From the NCBI GenBank assembly GCA_938020445.1, contig CALIIC010000028.1:55936-119935 (forward strand): a DNA stretch of 64,000 nt. The letters run 5' to 3'. Numbering within the stretch: position 1 is the stretch's first letter; each line of letters starts with the position of its first letter. This document shows positions 54,202-64,000 of this stretch, one piece after another. The notes under the pieces are model-generated. The model was not told where the DNA came from, did no database searches, and saw nothing but the letters and a program-made list of their open reading frames with translations. The position numbers and the translations under genes were made by a program. This DNA comes from an uncultured Flavobacteriaceae bacterium. Its GTDB lineage: Bacteria; Bacteroidota; Bacteroidia; Flavobacteriales; Flavobacteriaceae.

Positions 54202-56292
54202 ATGAAAAAAAATAAAACAGTCACCCGCGTGGTGCGTAATTTATTGGGCATTTTCATCACCCTAGTTTTCATTGCTTGCGAAAAAGAGCTGGATCTTGAA
54301 ATCGAAACAGCGACAATAAAAGAAGCCTACGAAGAAGCGGACGAACTAAATCGACAAGAGCTCAACGCATATATACAAGAAACAGTGCTAACAACTCAAC
54401 AATCGTTCGATTGGTCAAAAGCCCCCATAAACATCATATGGAGTGCTCTCGAACATTCAGATTATATCGCTACTGTTGGTTACCGTAGGGCAGAATGGAA
54501 AGGAAACGATGAGCTAGCCATTCAATATATGACCGAACTATCCCAATCGGGAAGCGAAAGCAAATCACCGAACAATGGTCTTGTGAACATCAAAAACAGC
54601 CTTATTGAATTAATTGCGGGCCATAGTAATAAGGAAGGTTCCAAAAATTCTCAAAACATAGTATTAAAAGAGCTTGCTCCCTTACTGTCAATGGAATTAA
54701 GGATCGATTCGAAAGAGGCCCTAGCCACCTTATTGAACCAAGAGACACTACGGTATTTAGAACCCGCCTTTGATACTCAAATTAGTTCGGTTACCAAGAA
54801 TTCCAAGGCCATTCCACCAAGACTAGGCTGCTCAAGAAGCGGGGGAGAACCTAGTAATTGTGGGGAACTAGAGCGCAATGGCACTCACTACTATGTAATG
54901 GATGGAACGAATAAAATATCCTGGAATTATTGGAACCACGGTATTGAAGGGGCCTGGGCGTTAGGTGCCACAGGAAGAAAAATCGGAGTAGCGTTGTTAG
55001 ATACTGGTGTAGGTGACGTCTGGTTCAACGATTGGGATGGATCACAGGATATAAAAGATTTTTTCACCAACTATCAAACGGTGAATGGCCGAAGATTTGA
55101 ATTTAACAACCGAGTTGAAGGTAAAAGAGATTCTTATTATAAGGATATTTGTTATGACCCTTGCGGTCATGGCACTGCATTGGCCGGGGTTCTCGGTGCT
55201 CCACGAAGAACCGGCAGATATTCTTTTGGAGACGGGGTACACCCCAGACATATGACCGGAGTAGCATACGGTTGTGATCTATTTGCCTATCGCATTGGGG
55301 ATGATGTGGTCATTGGTCCTGAGGATTCTTGGAACACGGCTTCCGCTTTTCAAGAAGCGACCAGCAACCCAGCTATCAAAATCATTAGCATAAGTCAAGG
55401 TACCAGCGACATTGGCTGGTCAAATGTAGCTGATGCCATAAAAGTTGCCTATAACAGGGGGAAGTTAATTTTTGCAGCGGCCGGTACCATAGGTGGCATA
55501 GGACCAAACGTACCTTCTTGGGCTATTTTTCCGTCGAACATGACGTATGCAAACGGAGAAGTCGTCATGGGAGTAACCGGAGTTAAGAGAGCCAATGGAG
55601 ATGTGGTCTGTGACGATTGCGTGAAAGGTTCAAAGGTAGATTTTAGCATTGAAATGCAATTCTCGGACATAAAACCAATGGGGCTGCAATTGCCGATCAG
55701 CCGTGGGGCCATCTTACATTGTAGAGACAGAATAGATAGTTTTTTAGATACGCAAATTGGTGGTTCCTCGGTAGCAACGGCCACTATGGCGGGTATTGCC
55801 GCTTTGGTATGGAGCAAAAACCCTCAGGCCTCACGGGCAGAAGTATTGCAGGCATTGAAGACTACAGCGCAATACTCTGCAAAAACGTCCGAGTTTGGTC
55901 ATGGAAAACCCAATGCAAAAAAGGCCGCAGAGTACTTAAGTGGCACTTTCTTTAACATTTATGAACTTTATTCAGGCATGCAGCTTGAACAGAATGAGTT
56001 TCTACAATCTCAAAATGGCAAGTACCGTCTTTGGATGCAAACAGATGGTAACGTAGTTATTTATGACGTTGCACTTTCTAGAGCCATTTGGGGAACCTAT
56101 ACCAACCAGGGGAAAAGACTAATCATGCAAACCGACGGAAATTTGGTTTTGTATGACGCCGCTTGGAAACCATTATTTAATACCCAGACTTGGGGAAGTC
56201 CCGGGAATTATGCCAGACTAGAAGATGATGGGTATCTAAAGGTGTATACAAGTGAAGGCAGAGAAGTATGGAGTTCTCAATGGAATCCTTAG
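54202..56292 (+). CDS. Subtilisin-like (S8) serine protease lipoprotein with C-terminal bulb-type lectin
   Basis: A 696-residue lipoprotein (Cys26 in TLVFIACEKE). A long N-terminal helical region (about 30-240) may act as a propeptide. The S8 catalytic triad is Asp in GVALLDTGVGD, His in CGHGTALAGVLG, and Ser in IGGSSVATATMAG; the last motif has Thr where Pro is usual. The C-terminal ~105 residues are a bulb-type lectin with MQTDGNVVIYD and MQTDGNLVLYD. The lectin would bring the protease to glycosylated targets. The track start at 54055 lies inside the preceding gene; the ATG at 54202 (or 54196) begins the lipoprotein signal. Probably co-transcribed with the preceding lectin gene. Confidence 0.88.
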   Translation: MKKNKTVTRVVRNLLGIFITLVFIACEKELDLEIETATIKEAYEEADELNRQELNAYIQETVLTTQQSFDWSKAPINIIWSALEHSDYIATVGYRRAEWKGNDELAIQYMTELSQSGSESKSPNNGLVNIKNSLIELIAGHSNKEGSKNSQNIVLKELAPLLSMELRIDSKEALATLLNQETLRYLEPAFDTQISSVTKNSKAIPPRLGCSRSGGEPSNCGELERNGTHYYVMDGTNKISWNYWNHGIEGAWALGATGRKIGVALLDTGVGDVWFNDWDGSQDIKDFFTNYQTVNGRRFEFNNRVEGKRDSYYKDICYDPCGHGTALAGVLGAPRRTGRYSFGDGVHPRHMTGVAYGCDLFAYRIGDDVVIGPEDSWNTASAFQEATSNPAIKIISISQGTSDIGWSNVADAIKVAYNRGKLIFAAAGTIGGIGPNVPSWAIFPSNMTYANGEVVMGVTGVKRANGDVVCDDCVKGSKVDFSIEMQFSDIKPMGLQLPISRGAILHCRDRIDSFLDTQIGGSSVATATMAGIAALVWSKNPQASRAEVLQALKTTAQYSAKTSEFGHGKPNAKKAAEYLSGTFFNIYELYSGMQLEQNEFLQSQNGKYRLWMQTDGNVVIYDVALSRAIWGTYTNQGKRLIMQTDGNLVLYDAAWKPLFNTQTWGSPGNYARLEDDGYLKVYTSEGREVWSSQWNP

Positions 56293-56338
56293 TTTAACCT
56301 CTTAAGATTTTTAATTTTCGTTGTTATTATTCTGTTTA

Positions 56339-56381
56339 AAATATGGCTTTGCGCAAAGGGTGCGCCAAGCCATATTTGTTT
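56339..56381. terminator. Bidirectional intrinsic terminator after the protease gene
   Basis: AAATATGGCTT (56339-56349) pairs with AAGCCATATTT (56367-56377), with an inner TGCGC repeat, followed by TTGTTTT on the plus strand. It lies between the convergent protease and hybrid-sensor genes and could serve both. Confidence 0.85.
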
Positions 56382-56555
56382 TGCGTATATATACAAACTC
56401 CATATCTATTTCGACTATAGAATACCACGGGATACTAGAAACGAGTAGTTATTAGTGCCATCAACACTCTATTAAATACCGTATTGCTTAAGTGGTGGAA
56501 AAGAGAATGTAAGCTCTCAAAATTAAGAAAGGCGTTGTTCCTAAAACCAAATGAT

Positions 56556-59500
56556 TCATTCATTTTTGATTTCAGTAGGTAATACTCCAAAATGGGATTT
56601 AAAGCACTTGGTAAAATAGGAGGGCGATGAGAAGCCTACTTTAAAACTTACTTCGCTGATCGAATCGTTGCCGTTTACAATCATTTGTTTTGCTTTTTCC
56701 AAACGAATCTTACGAAGAAACTCATTGGCCGTATGTCCTGTCAAAGCTTTTATTTTTCGATACAACTGACTTCTACTTAAAAAGAGATCTTCGGCCAAAT
56801 GCTCCACGTTCAGGTTTGTATCGTCGATATTCTCATGAATATAGTTGAGTACTTTGGTAATGAACGATTTGTCTAAAGAGCTTGTTTTCTCGGGTAAATG
56901 TAGATTGCTCGTTTGATTAAAGTATCGATCGAATAAAATTTGACGACTGCTGATCAGTTGCTTCAAATGCGATTGCAGCACCTTCATTTTAAAAGGTTTA
57001 CTTAAGTACACATCGGCCCCTGAATCAATTCCTTTTGCCCAATCATCGGTCATTGCCTTTGCCGTAAGCATTAAAATCGGGATATGACTCGTTTTTATAT
57101 TTGCCCGCATCTGGGTACAAAATTCAAAACCATCCATCTCGGGCATGATCACATCGGTTAAAACAATGTCGGGAATGCGCTCATTGGCAATGGCCAATCC
57201 CTCTTTACCGTTGGGTGCTTCTACAATACTATATTCACTTTGCAGCTCCCCTTTTAAATAGGTCCGCAATTCTTTATTATCTTCAATGACCAATAGCTTT
57301 TTCTTATCTTTTTTGGGAATTACGGCCGTTTTGTAGTCAGGGCTCGTAAAATCGACCACTTCTTTCTCGATTTCGACCGCCTCCTGTTTTTCCTGGGGTA
57401 CTGTATCGGTAAGGAATAGTTCGTTGTTTTGAAAATGTTCTTTTCCAAGCGGTAGAATTATCCGAAAATGAGTGCCCTCGTTCACCTTGCTTTCCACTTC
57501 TATTTTACCTTTATGAAGATCTACAAAACTTTTGACCACCTCTAGCCCAATTCCCGTTCCTCCATAGTACTGACTGTTCATTTCCTTGACGAGATAAAAA
57601 CGTTCAAAAATACGATCTACTTCCTCTTTCTTTATCCCAGGCCCGGTATCCTGAATGCCGATTTCCATAGCGGCCACAGGCGTTGTTTCATTCACCAATG
57701 GCAATAATTTCGGTTCTGCCGTACGATTGACTCCCACGGTAATCAAACCATTTTCGGGAGTTACCTTGAACGCATTCGACAAGATATTGAACACTATTTT
57801 TTCGAGCATACCGGGATCCGCCCAAATTTTTAGGGAAGTAGAATCGGCCTCATTAGAAAGTATGATGTTCTTTTCCGAAGCCTCTTCCTCGAAATGACCA
57901 CTCACCTCTTTGACAAACGAAACCGCGTTGATTTCTGAGGCGGTAACAGACATTTTGTCCATTTTCAATTTCCTAAAATCCATCAACTCATCGATCAATC
58001 GGGACAATCTGCTGGTGTTCTTATGAATGATTTGATGTTTTTCCTGAACACTTTCAGGAAGTTGCAATAAGCTATTGTCCAATATATCTTCCAAAGGATT
58101 TAAAATCAATGTCAACGGTGTTCGAAACTCATGTGAAATATTAGTGAAAAATTGCAGCTTTTTTTCATGTAAAATTTCCTCCTGCTTGCGCTTCTCACGT
58201 TCAAACTTTATCAAACGTTTTTCCTGAATACGTTCATTTACGATCCGAAATGTCATGAATGCCAAAAAGCCCAAGAACAAAACATACCCTAAAATTGCCC
58301 AATTGGTCGCCCACCATGGCGGTAATATCTCAATTTTCAAGGAAATGGCCTCTTCATTCCATACCCCATCATTGTTTGCCGCTTTCACTTTAAACACATA
58401 GTTTCCTTTTGGTAGATTGGTATAGGTAGCACTGCGATTGTCCGCTACATAATTCCAGTTTTCTTCAAAGCCCTCTAAATAATAGGCATACTGATTTTCC
58501 TCGGAGCGGGTATAGTTTATCCCCATAAACTCAATGGTAAAAACCGATTGTTTATGATTTAAAACCAGTGCATCCGTCTCTGACAATACTTTTTGCAAAG
58601 GCGCGTCATTCGAACCTGGCACCACCGATTCATTAAAGAGTTTTAAATCGGAAAAATACAGGGATGGAGGGTTTTTATTCACCAGGATGTTGGTCGGGTC
58701 AAAGTAATTGATTCCTCTAAAGTTCCCGAAGTACAACATGCCATCGTCACCCTTTAAAACAGCATTGTTGTTGAAGTCATTGGTCAACAACCCATCTTCA
58801 CGGGTGTAATTGGTCAAGGATTCCGTCTTCAGATTTAGATGAGAAAGCCCCTTGTTACCGCCAAACCACAGGCCGTTTTCGGTCTCCACAATAGTAGAAA
58901 CGGTCTCTTGGTCTACACCATCAATTTCGGTATACCATTTAAACGTTTTCGCCTTGGTATCATACTTGCATAGCCCATCACCATCAAGACCGATCCAAAT
59001 AGATCCCGATGCATCCTCCATCAACGCCAAAACAGTATAAACATCGCTTTCTTTGCCTTTCACATCATTCATTTGTTGGTTCAAGGAGATTACTTGGTAG
59101 GTCCCATCGGCCTCAGGAATTACTTTAAAAAGTCCGCGAGTAGTACCGAGCCAAATATGATCTTCCCCATCTACCAGAACCTTTCGAATATCAGTGTAAT
59201 GAATGCCCTGTGAATTGAAAGACTCCGAATTGTGAAATGTAAATTCATTGGTTCGTGGGCTATAGGAATGTAGCCCATTTAAAAAAGTGCCGATCCAAAC
59301 GGTTCCTTTGGAATCTTCCGCAAAACTTAAAATACGATTGGAAGCAATGGCACCTTTGGTACTTGCGATGTTGAAATTTTTAAAAACAGTCTCATTTTTT
59401 TGAAGAAAAAATATCCCTGAATTCCAGGTTCCTACCCAAAAATTTCCTCGGGAATCTAAAAAAACCGTTTGTACATCGTGACCCGTTAATCCTGTCGCAA

Positions 59501-60734
59501 TGTTGTTTTTTTCATCAACAAGGTGCACGAACTCTTGCTTTTTGACATCCACCACATCCACACCGCCACCGTCCATGCCAATCCAAAAGGTACCATCCGT
59601 ATTCTTCACGATAGCCGTTACGGATCCTGTTTGTAAGGAATTGGGAACGTTTGGTAAGCTTTCGATGTCTTTGAATTTATCATAAAACTGATCATATACA
59701 CCTACCCCGTTGTTATAGTATCCTACCCAAATACGTTCTTGTGCATCTACAAATAAGGACCAAACAGAATTAGACTTGATACTGTTTTTATTGAATTTGT
59801 CATATCGATAATTTTTCAAAACCCTACCCTCTTTGTCGATAAGAAAAAGACCATCATTTTCGGTTCCAAAAAGTAACCGCCCGTTGGGAAGTTGTACAAA
59901 GCACAAAACACGTTTATCGGTTACTGCATATTTTTTAAAAGGTTCCCGACCATTATTGGAATCTAGCTTAAAAAGTCCATCAGAAAAGGTACCCAACCAA
60001 AGGCTTCCTGCATCATCGACCAACAACGACTGTATATGTTCCGAAACAATCACCGATCCATTGGAAGTCTGCACCCTTTTTTGATTGAACGTATTATGTT
60101 CCCGATCATATTCCAATAACCCTCTATTCGTACCCACATAAATGGTGCCTGACAAATCTTTAGCGATGCTGTTGATCAAAAGGTTATAGGTCTCAAAAGG
60201 AATAGTCATTTTAATTTGCCCTACTGCGTCGTTTTCCGGATCTAAATAATAAGCACCATATTGATTCGTACCTATCACCAATTTTCCAAATTCATCTTCT
60301 ATGATCGCGGTTACTTGATAGGCCTTATTTTGGTCGTTTTCTGTTGCTAGCGGTATTCGAATAAACTTGTTCTGATCCCGATCGTAGCGGTTAAGTCCTG
60401 CTCCGGTACCAATCCACAATCTATTGGCACTATCAATAAAGCTGGTATAAATAAGAGAGCTACTTAAGGTACTCGCATCGTCCCAACGGTGTTTGTAGTA
60501 TGTATAATCGGTACCATTGAACTTCGTTAAACCAACTCCATTGGTCCCCATCCAAATAAATCCCCTATGGTCTTGGGTAATGGTTGAAATGGCGCGTTGT
60601 GTATTGCTTTCCTTAATATTGACAAATAGGTAGTCGGTATCCGGAAATTGTGAAAACGCACAATTTCCGCACAATAGGACACTTATGAAAAAAAATACAT
60701 TTTTATCGAATAATCGCATAGATAGGTTAATCAT
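56556..60734 (-). CDS. Hybrid two-component system regulator (HTCS)
   Basis: A 1392-residue one-piece sensor-regulator. A signal peptide is followed by two seven-bladed regulator propellers (repeats of the IWIGTNxxGL type: RGFIWMGTNGVGLTKF, NRLWIGTGAGLNRYD), a Y_Y_Y domain (about 740-810; YTNLPKGNYVFKVKAANND), a transmembrane helix, and HisKA with His in TNISHEFRTPLTL. An ATPase, a receiver with Asp in DIVLTDVIMPEMDG, and a C-terminal AraC-type helix-turn-helix (LFLSRSQLYRKIKALTG) complete it. HTCS proteins sense an oligosaccharide in the periplasm and switch on the matching glycan locus; here xylo-oligosaccharides are expected. A second ATG at 60719 would give a shorter signal peptide and may be the true start. 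Confidence 0.95.
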   Translation of the reverse strand: MINLSMRLFDKNVFFFISVLLCGNCAFSQFPDTDYLFVNIKESNTQRAISTITQDHRGFIWMGTNGVGLTKFNGTDYTYYKHRWDDASTLSSSLIYTSFIDSANRLWIGTGAGLNRYDRDQNKFIRIPLATENDQNKAYQVTAIIEDEFGKLVIGTNQYGAYYLDPENDAVGQIKMTIPFETYNLLINSIAKDLSGTIYVGTNRGLLEYDREHNTFNQKRVQTSNGSVIVSEHIQSLLVDDAGSLWLGTFSDGLFKLDSNNGREPFKKYAVTDKRVLCFVQLPNGRLLFGTENDGLFLIDKEGRVLKNYRYDKFNKNSIKSNSVWSLFVDAQERIWVGYYNNGVGVYDQFYDKFKDIESLPNVPNSLQTGSVTAIVKNTDGTFWIGMDGGGVDVVDVKKQEFVHLVDEKNNIATGLTGHDVQTVFLDSRGNFWVGTWNSGIFFLQKNETVFKNFNIASTKGAIASNRILSFAEDSKGTVWIGTFLNGLHSYSPRTNEFTFHNSESFNSQGIHYTDIRKVLVDGEDHIWLGTTRGLFKVIPEADGTYQVISLNQQMNDVKGKESDVYTVLALMEDASGSIWIGLDGDGLCKYDTKAKTFKWYTEIDGVDQETVSTIVETENGLWFGGNKGLSHLNLKTESLTNYTREDGLLTNDFNNNAVLKGDDGMLYFGNFRGINYFDPTNILVNKNPPSLYFSDLKLFNESVVPGSNDAPLQKVLSETDALVLNHKQSVFTIEFMGINYTRSEENQYAYYLEGFEENWNYVADNRSATYTNLPKGNYVFKVKAANNDGVWNEEAISLKIEILPPWWATNWAILGYVLFLGFLAFMTFRIVNERIQEKRLIKFEREKRKQEEILHEKKLQFFTNISHEFRTPLTLILNPLEDILDNSLLQLPESVQEKHQIIHKNTSRLSRLIDELMDFRKLKMDKMSVTASEINAVSFVKEVSGHFEEEASEKNIILSNEADSTSLKIWADPGMLEKIVFNILSNAFKVTPENGLITVGVNRTAEPKLLPLVNETTPVAAMEIGIQDTGPGIKKEEVDRIFERFYLVKEMNSQYYGGTGIGLEVVKSFVDLHKGKIEVESKVNEGTHFRIILPLGKEHFQNNELFLTDTVPQEKQEAVEIEKEVVDFTSPDYKTAVIPKKDKKKLLVIEDNKELRTYLKGELQSEYSIVEAPNGKEGLAIANERIPDIVLTDVIMPEMDGFEFCTQMRANIKTSHIPILMLTAKAMTDDWAKGIDSGADVYLSKPFKMKVLQSHLKQLISSRQILFDRYFNQTSNLHLPEKTSSLDKSFITKVLNYIHENIDDTNLNVEHLAEDLFLSRSQLYRKIKALTGHTANEFLRKIRLEKAKQMIVNGNDSISEVSFKVGFSSPSYFTKCFKSHFGVLPTEIKNE

Positions 60735-61154
60735 TAATTCCCCTTACAATTTGGCAATAGCACTCCAAAGTAATTTATTTAGGCGGATTTACTGCCAAAT
60801 TTTCCACTTCGAATTTGGTACAGACCTAAAAAAGTACTGGTAGGTTTAAAACATTGCCCATAGCATAAAGCCATACATGCTATATTATTGGTTATTGAAT
60901 TTAAAAAATAGCACAAACTTGAATTTTACTACCACATTTGAAGCAATTTGGTTAAAATGCAGTGTGAGCCACAACTTGGAATTGTTAAAACGCGGACTGC
61001 TTCAAAAATTTCAGCAGTGGCTTCATGATCGCTAGTACTTTTTACAGAATACTCTTTTCTTGCAGTTCCTTTAAGAACAATACCAAAAGTTGTGCTCTAA
61101 CAAGGTTGAAATTAGAACCATACGCATAACAAAATATATACTTATACGAATCGT
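60735..61154. other. 420-bp divergent region between the HTCS gene and xylB
   Basis: No gene is supported. An inverted repeat CCAAATT (60795-60801) / AATTTGG (60812-60818) lies about 60 bp upstream of the HTCS start, a reasonable place for an autoregulatory site. The DNA is AT-rich up to the xylB start, where GC content rises abruptly. Confidence 0.5.
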
Positions 61155-61156
61155 AT
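61144..61156. promoter_or_regulatory. Palindrome overlapping the xylB start codon
   Basis: ATACGA-A-TCGTAT is a perfect 13-bp palindrome whose right arm includes the first two bases of the start codon. It may be a repressor site or may limit translation; no direct evidence. Confidence 0.4.
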
Positions 61157-62639
61157 GTACTATGTAGGATTGGATATCGGCAGCAGTTCGATCAAGGCGG
61201 CCCTTGTGGAAGTGACCTCTGGCAAAAGCCTTGGCGTGGTTCAGGAACCGGCCCTTGAGATGGGAATGCTGGCGGTGCACAACGGTTGGGCCGAACAGGA
61301 CCCCGACCGGTGGTGGGAACACGTATGCGCGGCCATTGTTTCCTTAAAGGGGACATATAAGGTCACCTCCGATCAGATCATCGGGGTGGGCATCTCCTAT
61401 CAGATGCACGGGCTGGTACTGGTAGATGGGGAAGGGCGCCCGCTTCGCCCCTCGATCATCTGGTGCGACAGCCGGGCGGTGCAGATCGGTCGGGACGCCC
61501 TTACCGCCATTGGTGAAGAAAAGTGCGGTACCCGCCTTTTGAACTCGCCGGCCAACTTTACCGCCTCCAAGCTCAAATGGGTCAAGGACAACGAACCACA
61601 GCTTTATGCAAGGGCGCACAAGTTCATGCTGCCGGGGGATTATATCGCCTACAAGCTCTCGGGCACGATCAATACCACCGTCCCGGGCCTCTCCGAGGGG
61701 ATCCTTTGGGACTTCGAACAGGGGAAGGTCGCCGACTTTCTGTTGGAACATTACGGGATCGATCCGGGCCTGGTGCCCGATATCACGGATACCTTCTGTG
61801 AGCAGTCGGCCGTGGACAAAGGGGGCGCCCTGTCCAGCGGCCTTGCCGAGGGCACCCCGATCTATTACCGTGCGGGGGACCAGCCCAACAACGCCCTTTC
61901 GCTCAACGTGTTCGAGCCGGGGGAAGTGGCCGCCACCGGCGGTACCTCCGGGGTGGTCTATGCGGTCACCGAGAGCCTATCGGCCAAGGAGAGCTCGCGG
62001 GTGAACAACTTCGCCCATGTGAACTACCGCGTAGGGGCGGCCCCGCGCATCGGAAAGCTATTGTGCATAAACGGTGCCGGGATACAGTACCGTTGGCTGC
62101 TCAACAACCTGGCGGTGGAATCCTATGATCGGATGAACGAACTGGCCGAGGCGGTGGCGATCGGTTCGGACGGGGTGCTGCTGTTGCCCTTCGGCAACGG
62201 GGCCGAGCGCATGCTGGACAACAGGGAGATCGGTTCGCGCCTCTCGGGGGTGAACCTGAACAACCACACCAAGGGCCACCTCTGCAGGGCCGCCCTGGAG
62301 GGGATCGCCTTCTCCTTCGTATACGGCATGGAGATCATGCGATCGGACGGCATCGATATAAAGGTGCTGCGCGTGGGCAACGACAACCTGTTCCGCTCGA
62401 GGATATTCGCCGATACGATCGCCACCCTTATCGGGCAGCAGATCGAACTCTACGATACCACCGGGGCGATCGGGGCGGCGCGTGCGGCCGGGCTCCATAA
62501 AGGGGACTTCGAGGGCTTCGGGAGGCTGGTCATGGAAAACGACCATGTGGGGACCTTCGTTCCCTCCAAGGAGGGGGAGGCCTATAGGGCCGCCTATCAA
62601 AACTGGAAGAAAGAACTGGAATCAGTGATCGACATATAA
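61155..62639 (+). CDS. xylB: Xylulokinase
   Basis: A 494-residue FGGY-family sugar kinase. [17 protein letters not shown] is the N-terminal phosphate-binding motif, [13 protein letters not shown] and IIWCDSRAV are substrate-site landmarks, GDQPNNAL carries the likely catalytic Asp, and [12 protein letters not shown] belongs to the second half. It phosphorylates D-xylulose for the pentose phosphate pathway. The xylose isomerase gene follows 26 nt later, supporting xylulokinase over other FGGY kinases. The DNA is notably GC-rich (about 63% in the hand-counted line starting 62221) against about 32% in a line at 50281, pointing to a different codon preference from its neighbours. Confidence 0.95.
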   Translation: MYYVGLDIGSSSIKAALVEVTSGKSLGVVQEPALEMGMLAVHNGWAEQDPDRWWEHVCAAIVSLKGTYKVTSDQIIGVGISYQMHGLVLVDGEGRPLRPSIIWCDSRAVQIGRDALTAIGEEKCGTRLLNSPANFTASKLKWVKDNEPQLYARAHKFMLPGDYIAYKLSGTINTTVPGLSEGILWDFEQGKVADFLLEHYGIDPGLVPDITDTFCEQSAVDKGGALSSGLAEGTPIYYRAGDQPNNALSLNVFEPGEVAATGGTSGVVYAVTESLSAKESSRVNNFAHVNYRVGAAPRIGKLLCINGAGIQYRWLLNNLAVESYDRMNELAEAVAIGSDGVLLLPFGNGAERMLDNREIGSRLSGVNLNNHTKGHLCRAALEGIAFSFVYGMEIMRSDGIDIKVLRVGNDNLFRSRIFADTIATLIGQQIELYDTTGAIGAARAAGLHKGDFEGFGRLVMENDHVGTFVPSKEGEAYRAAYQNWKKELESVIDI

Positions 62640-62665
62640 CAACAACCATAAAAACAGACAAGGAC

Positions 62666-63991
62666 ATGACCATATTGGGAGACAAGGAATATTTCAAGGG
62701 GATCGGGGAGATCCCCTACGAGGGCAAGGGATCGGACAATCCCCTGGCCTTTAAATACTATGATGCGAAAAAGGTGGTGGCCGGCAAGACCATGGCCGAG
62801 CACTTCAAGTTCGCGGTGGCCTATTGGCATACCTTCTGCGGACAGGGGGCGGACCCTTTCGGGCCGGGCACCCAGGATTTTGAATGGGACCGAGCGGGGG
62901 ACCCTATGCGGGCGGCAAGGGACAAGGCCGATGCGGCCTTCGAGTTCATCTCCAAGATGGGCTTCGGCCATTTCTGCTTCCATGACTTCGACCTGGTAGC
63001 GGAAGGGCCCACCCTGGCCGAATCCGAGCGGCGCCTCTCGGGGATCGTCGACTATATCAAACAAAAGAAAAACGGCTCGGGGATCGAGCTGCTATGGGGA
63101 ACGGCCAACTGCTTCTCCAACCCGCGCTATATGAACGGGGCGGCCACCAATCCCGATTTCGACGTGGTGGCCCGCGCCGGGGCACAGGTGAAGATGGCCA
63201 TCGACGCCACCATTGCCCTGAACGGGGAGAACTACGTCTTCTGGGGAGGGCGCGAGGGCTATATGTCCCTGCTCAATACCGATATGGGAAGGGAGCTCGA
63301 CCATATGGGGCGCTTCCTGGAAATGGCAAGGGACTATGCAAGGGCGCAGGGCTTCAAGGGAACCTTCTTCATAGAGCCCAAGCCCATGGAGCCCATGAAG
63401 CACCAGTACGACTTCGATTGCGCCACCGCGATCGGCTTTTTGAACCAATACGGGCTACAGGACGATTTCAAGATGAACATAGAGGTCAACCACGCTACCC
63501 TGGCACAGCATACCTTCCAGCACGAGATCGCCGTGGCGGCCAAGGCCGGCATGCTCGGCAGTATGGACGCCAACAGGGGCGACTACCAGAACGGGTGGGA
63601 TACCGACCAGTTCCCCAACAACGTGATGGAGCTCACCGAGGCCATGCTGGTCTTCCTCGAGGCGGGGGGGCTACAGGGAGGCGGTGTCAACTTCGATGCC
63701 AAGATACGTAGGAACTCCACGGACCTGGAGGATATCTTCCACGCCCACATCGGAGGGGCCGATACCTTTGCAAGGGCATTGATCGCGGCCGATGCCATCA
63801 TTTCCTCCTCAAGATACGCACAGCTCAGGGAAAACCGATACGCATCCTTCGATACCGGAAAGGGCCGCCAGTTCGAACAGGGGAAACTGGACCTGAAAGA
63901 CCTGTACGATATCGCGGAAAGCAATGGGGAGATAGCGGCGAAAAGCGGTAAACAGGAACTCTTCGAGAACATCATTAACCAATATATATAG
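62666..63991 (+). CDS. xylA: Xylose isomerase
   Basis: A 441-residue class II xylose isomerase of the Bacteroidota/anaerobic-fungus type (longer than the ~390-residue actinobacterial enzymes). The catalytic His lies in [12 protein letters not shown]; metal ligands are in [16 protein letters not shown] and [17 protein letters not shown], and [20 protein letters not shown] closes the site. It interconverts D-xylose and D-xylulose using two divalent metals. It is co-directional with and 26 nt after xylB and completes the pathway from the xylanases. The stop codon is nine bases before the window end. Like xylB it is GC-rich. Confidence 0.97.
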   Translation: MTILGDKEYFKGIGEIPYEGKGSDNPLAFKYYDAKKVVAGKTMAEHFKFAVAYWHTFCGQGADPFGPGTQDFEWDRAGDPMRAARDKADAAFEFISKMGFGHFCFHDFDLVAEGPTLAESERRLSGIVDYIKQKKNGSGIELLWGTANCFSNPRYMNGAATNPDFDVVARAGAQVKMAIDATIALNGENYVFWGGREGYMSLLNTDMGRELDHMGRFLEMARDYARAQGFKGTFFIEPKPMEPMKHQYDFDCATAIGFLNQYGLQDDFKMNIEVNHATLAQHTFQHEIAVAAKAGMLGSMDANRGDYQNGWDTDQFPNNVMELTEAMLVFLEAGGLQGGGVNFDAKIRRNSTDLEDIFHAHIGGADTFARALIAADAIISSSRYAQLRENRYASFDTGKGRQFEQGKLDLKDLYDIAESNGEIAAKSGKQELFENIINQYI

Positions 63992-64000
63992 GGGATATGA

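Noticed and set aside
1-64000. tRNA genes, CRISPR arrays, transposases or phage genes
   Set aside because: None could be recognised while reading the sequence and ORF track; no regular spacer-repeat pattern or transposase motif was seen.

Overview
The window looks like a chromosomal segment of a marine Flavobacteriaceae bacterium (Bacteroidota). The reasons are SusC/SusD pairs, lipoproteins with Cys after a short hydrophobic leader, a hybrid two-component system, an UpxY-type NusG paralogue, TAnnTTTG-type -7 promoter boxes, an absence of Shine-Dalgarno sequences, and generally AT-rich DNA. No tRNA, rRNA, CRISPR array or insertion sequence was recognised.

Region 1 (1-27834, all minus strand) is a large biosynthetic gene cluster that runs off the left edge. 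In transcription order it holds an UpxY/LoaP-like antiterminator, a TolC-like outer-membrane factor, a MacA-like adaptor, a MacB-type ATPase, SbnA-like and SbnB-like enzymes for L-2,3-diaminopropionate, an Fe/2-oxoglutarate oxygenase, a one-piece ABC exporter, a MacB/FtsX-type permease, an extended SDR reductase, a fully reducing PKS (KS-AT-DH-ER-KR-ACP), a fatty-acyl-AMP ligase fused to an ACP, and a PKS-NRPS (KS-AT-KR-ACP-C...) cut by the window edge. The product is probably a lipidated polyketide-peptide that may contain diaminopropionate; I do not recognise the compound.

Region 2 (28341-31493) is a compact signalling-type island: a LuxI/FeeM-fold acyltransferase, a PAS-LuxR regulator and a ThiF/E1-like adenylyltransferase. 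A 16-bp dyad (CTACAC-N4-GNGTAG type) lies exactly 22 nt upstream of a TAnnTTTG-like -7 box at three promoters: the acyltransferase, the E1-like gene and the biosynthetic operon. At the acyltransferase and the operon a second copy lies exactly 38 bp further upstream. This links the island to the cluster as one regulon and is the main candidate for an undescribed system.

Region 3 (31596-49771) is a xylan utilisation locus. It holds a GH26-like lipoprotein, a carbohydrate-binding-like protein, SusC, SusD, a CRTAC1-like FG-GAP/ASPIC lipoprotein, a PKD plus tandem CBM4/9-like binding lipoprotein, a GH10 xylanase, a HAD-IIA phosphatase, a GH43, a GPH-type symporter and a second GH10. Regulators and downstream metabolism follow: a NarL-type response regulator and TPR histidine kinase (50019-52965), a hybrid two-component system (56556-60734), and xylulokinase plus xylose isomerase (61155-63991), which are strikingly GC-rich. 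A pair of bulb-lectin lipoproteins, one of them a subtilase (53106-56292), sits between the two regulatory systems and has no obvious role in xylan use.

Start sites were moved to internal ATG codons where the ORF track began at GTG/TTG codons, inside terminators, or upstream of an evident signal peptide.
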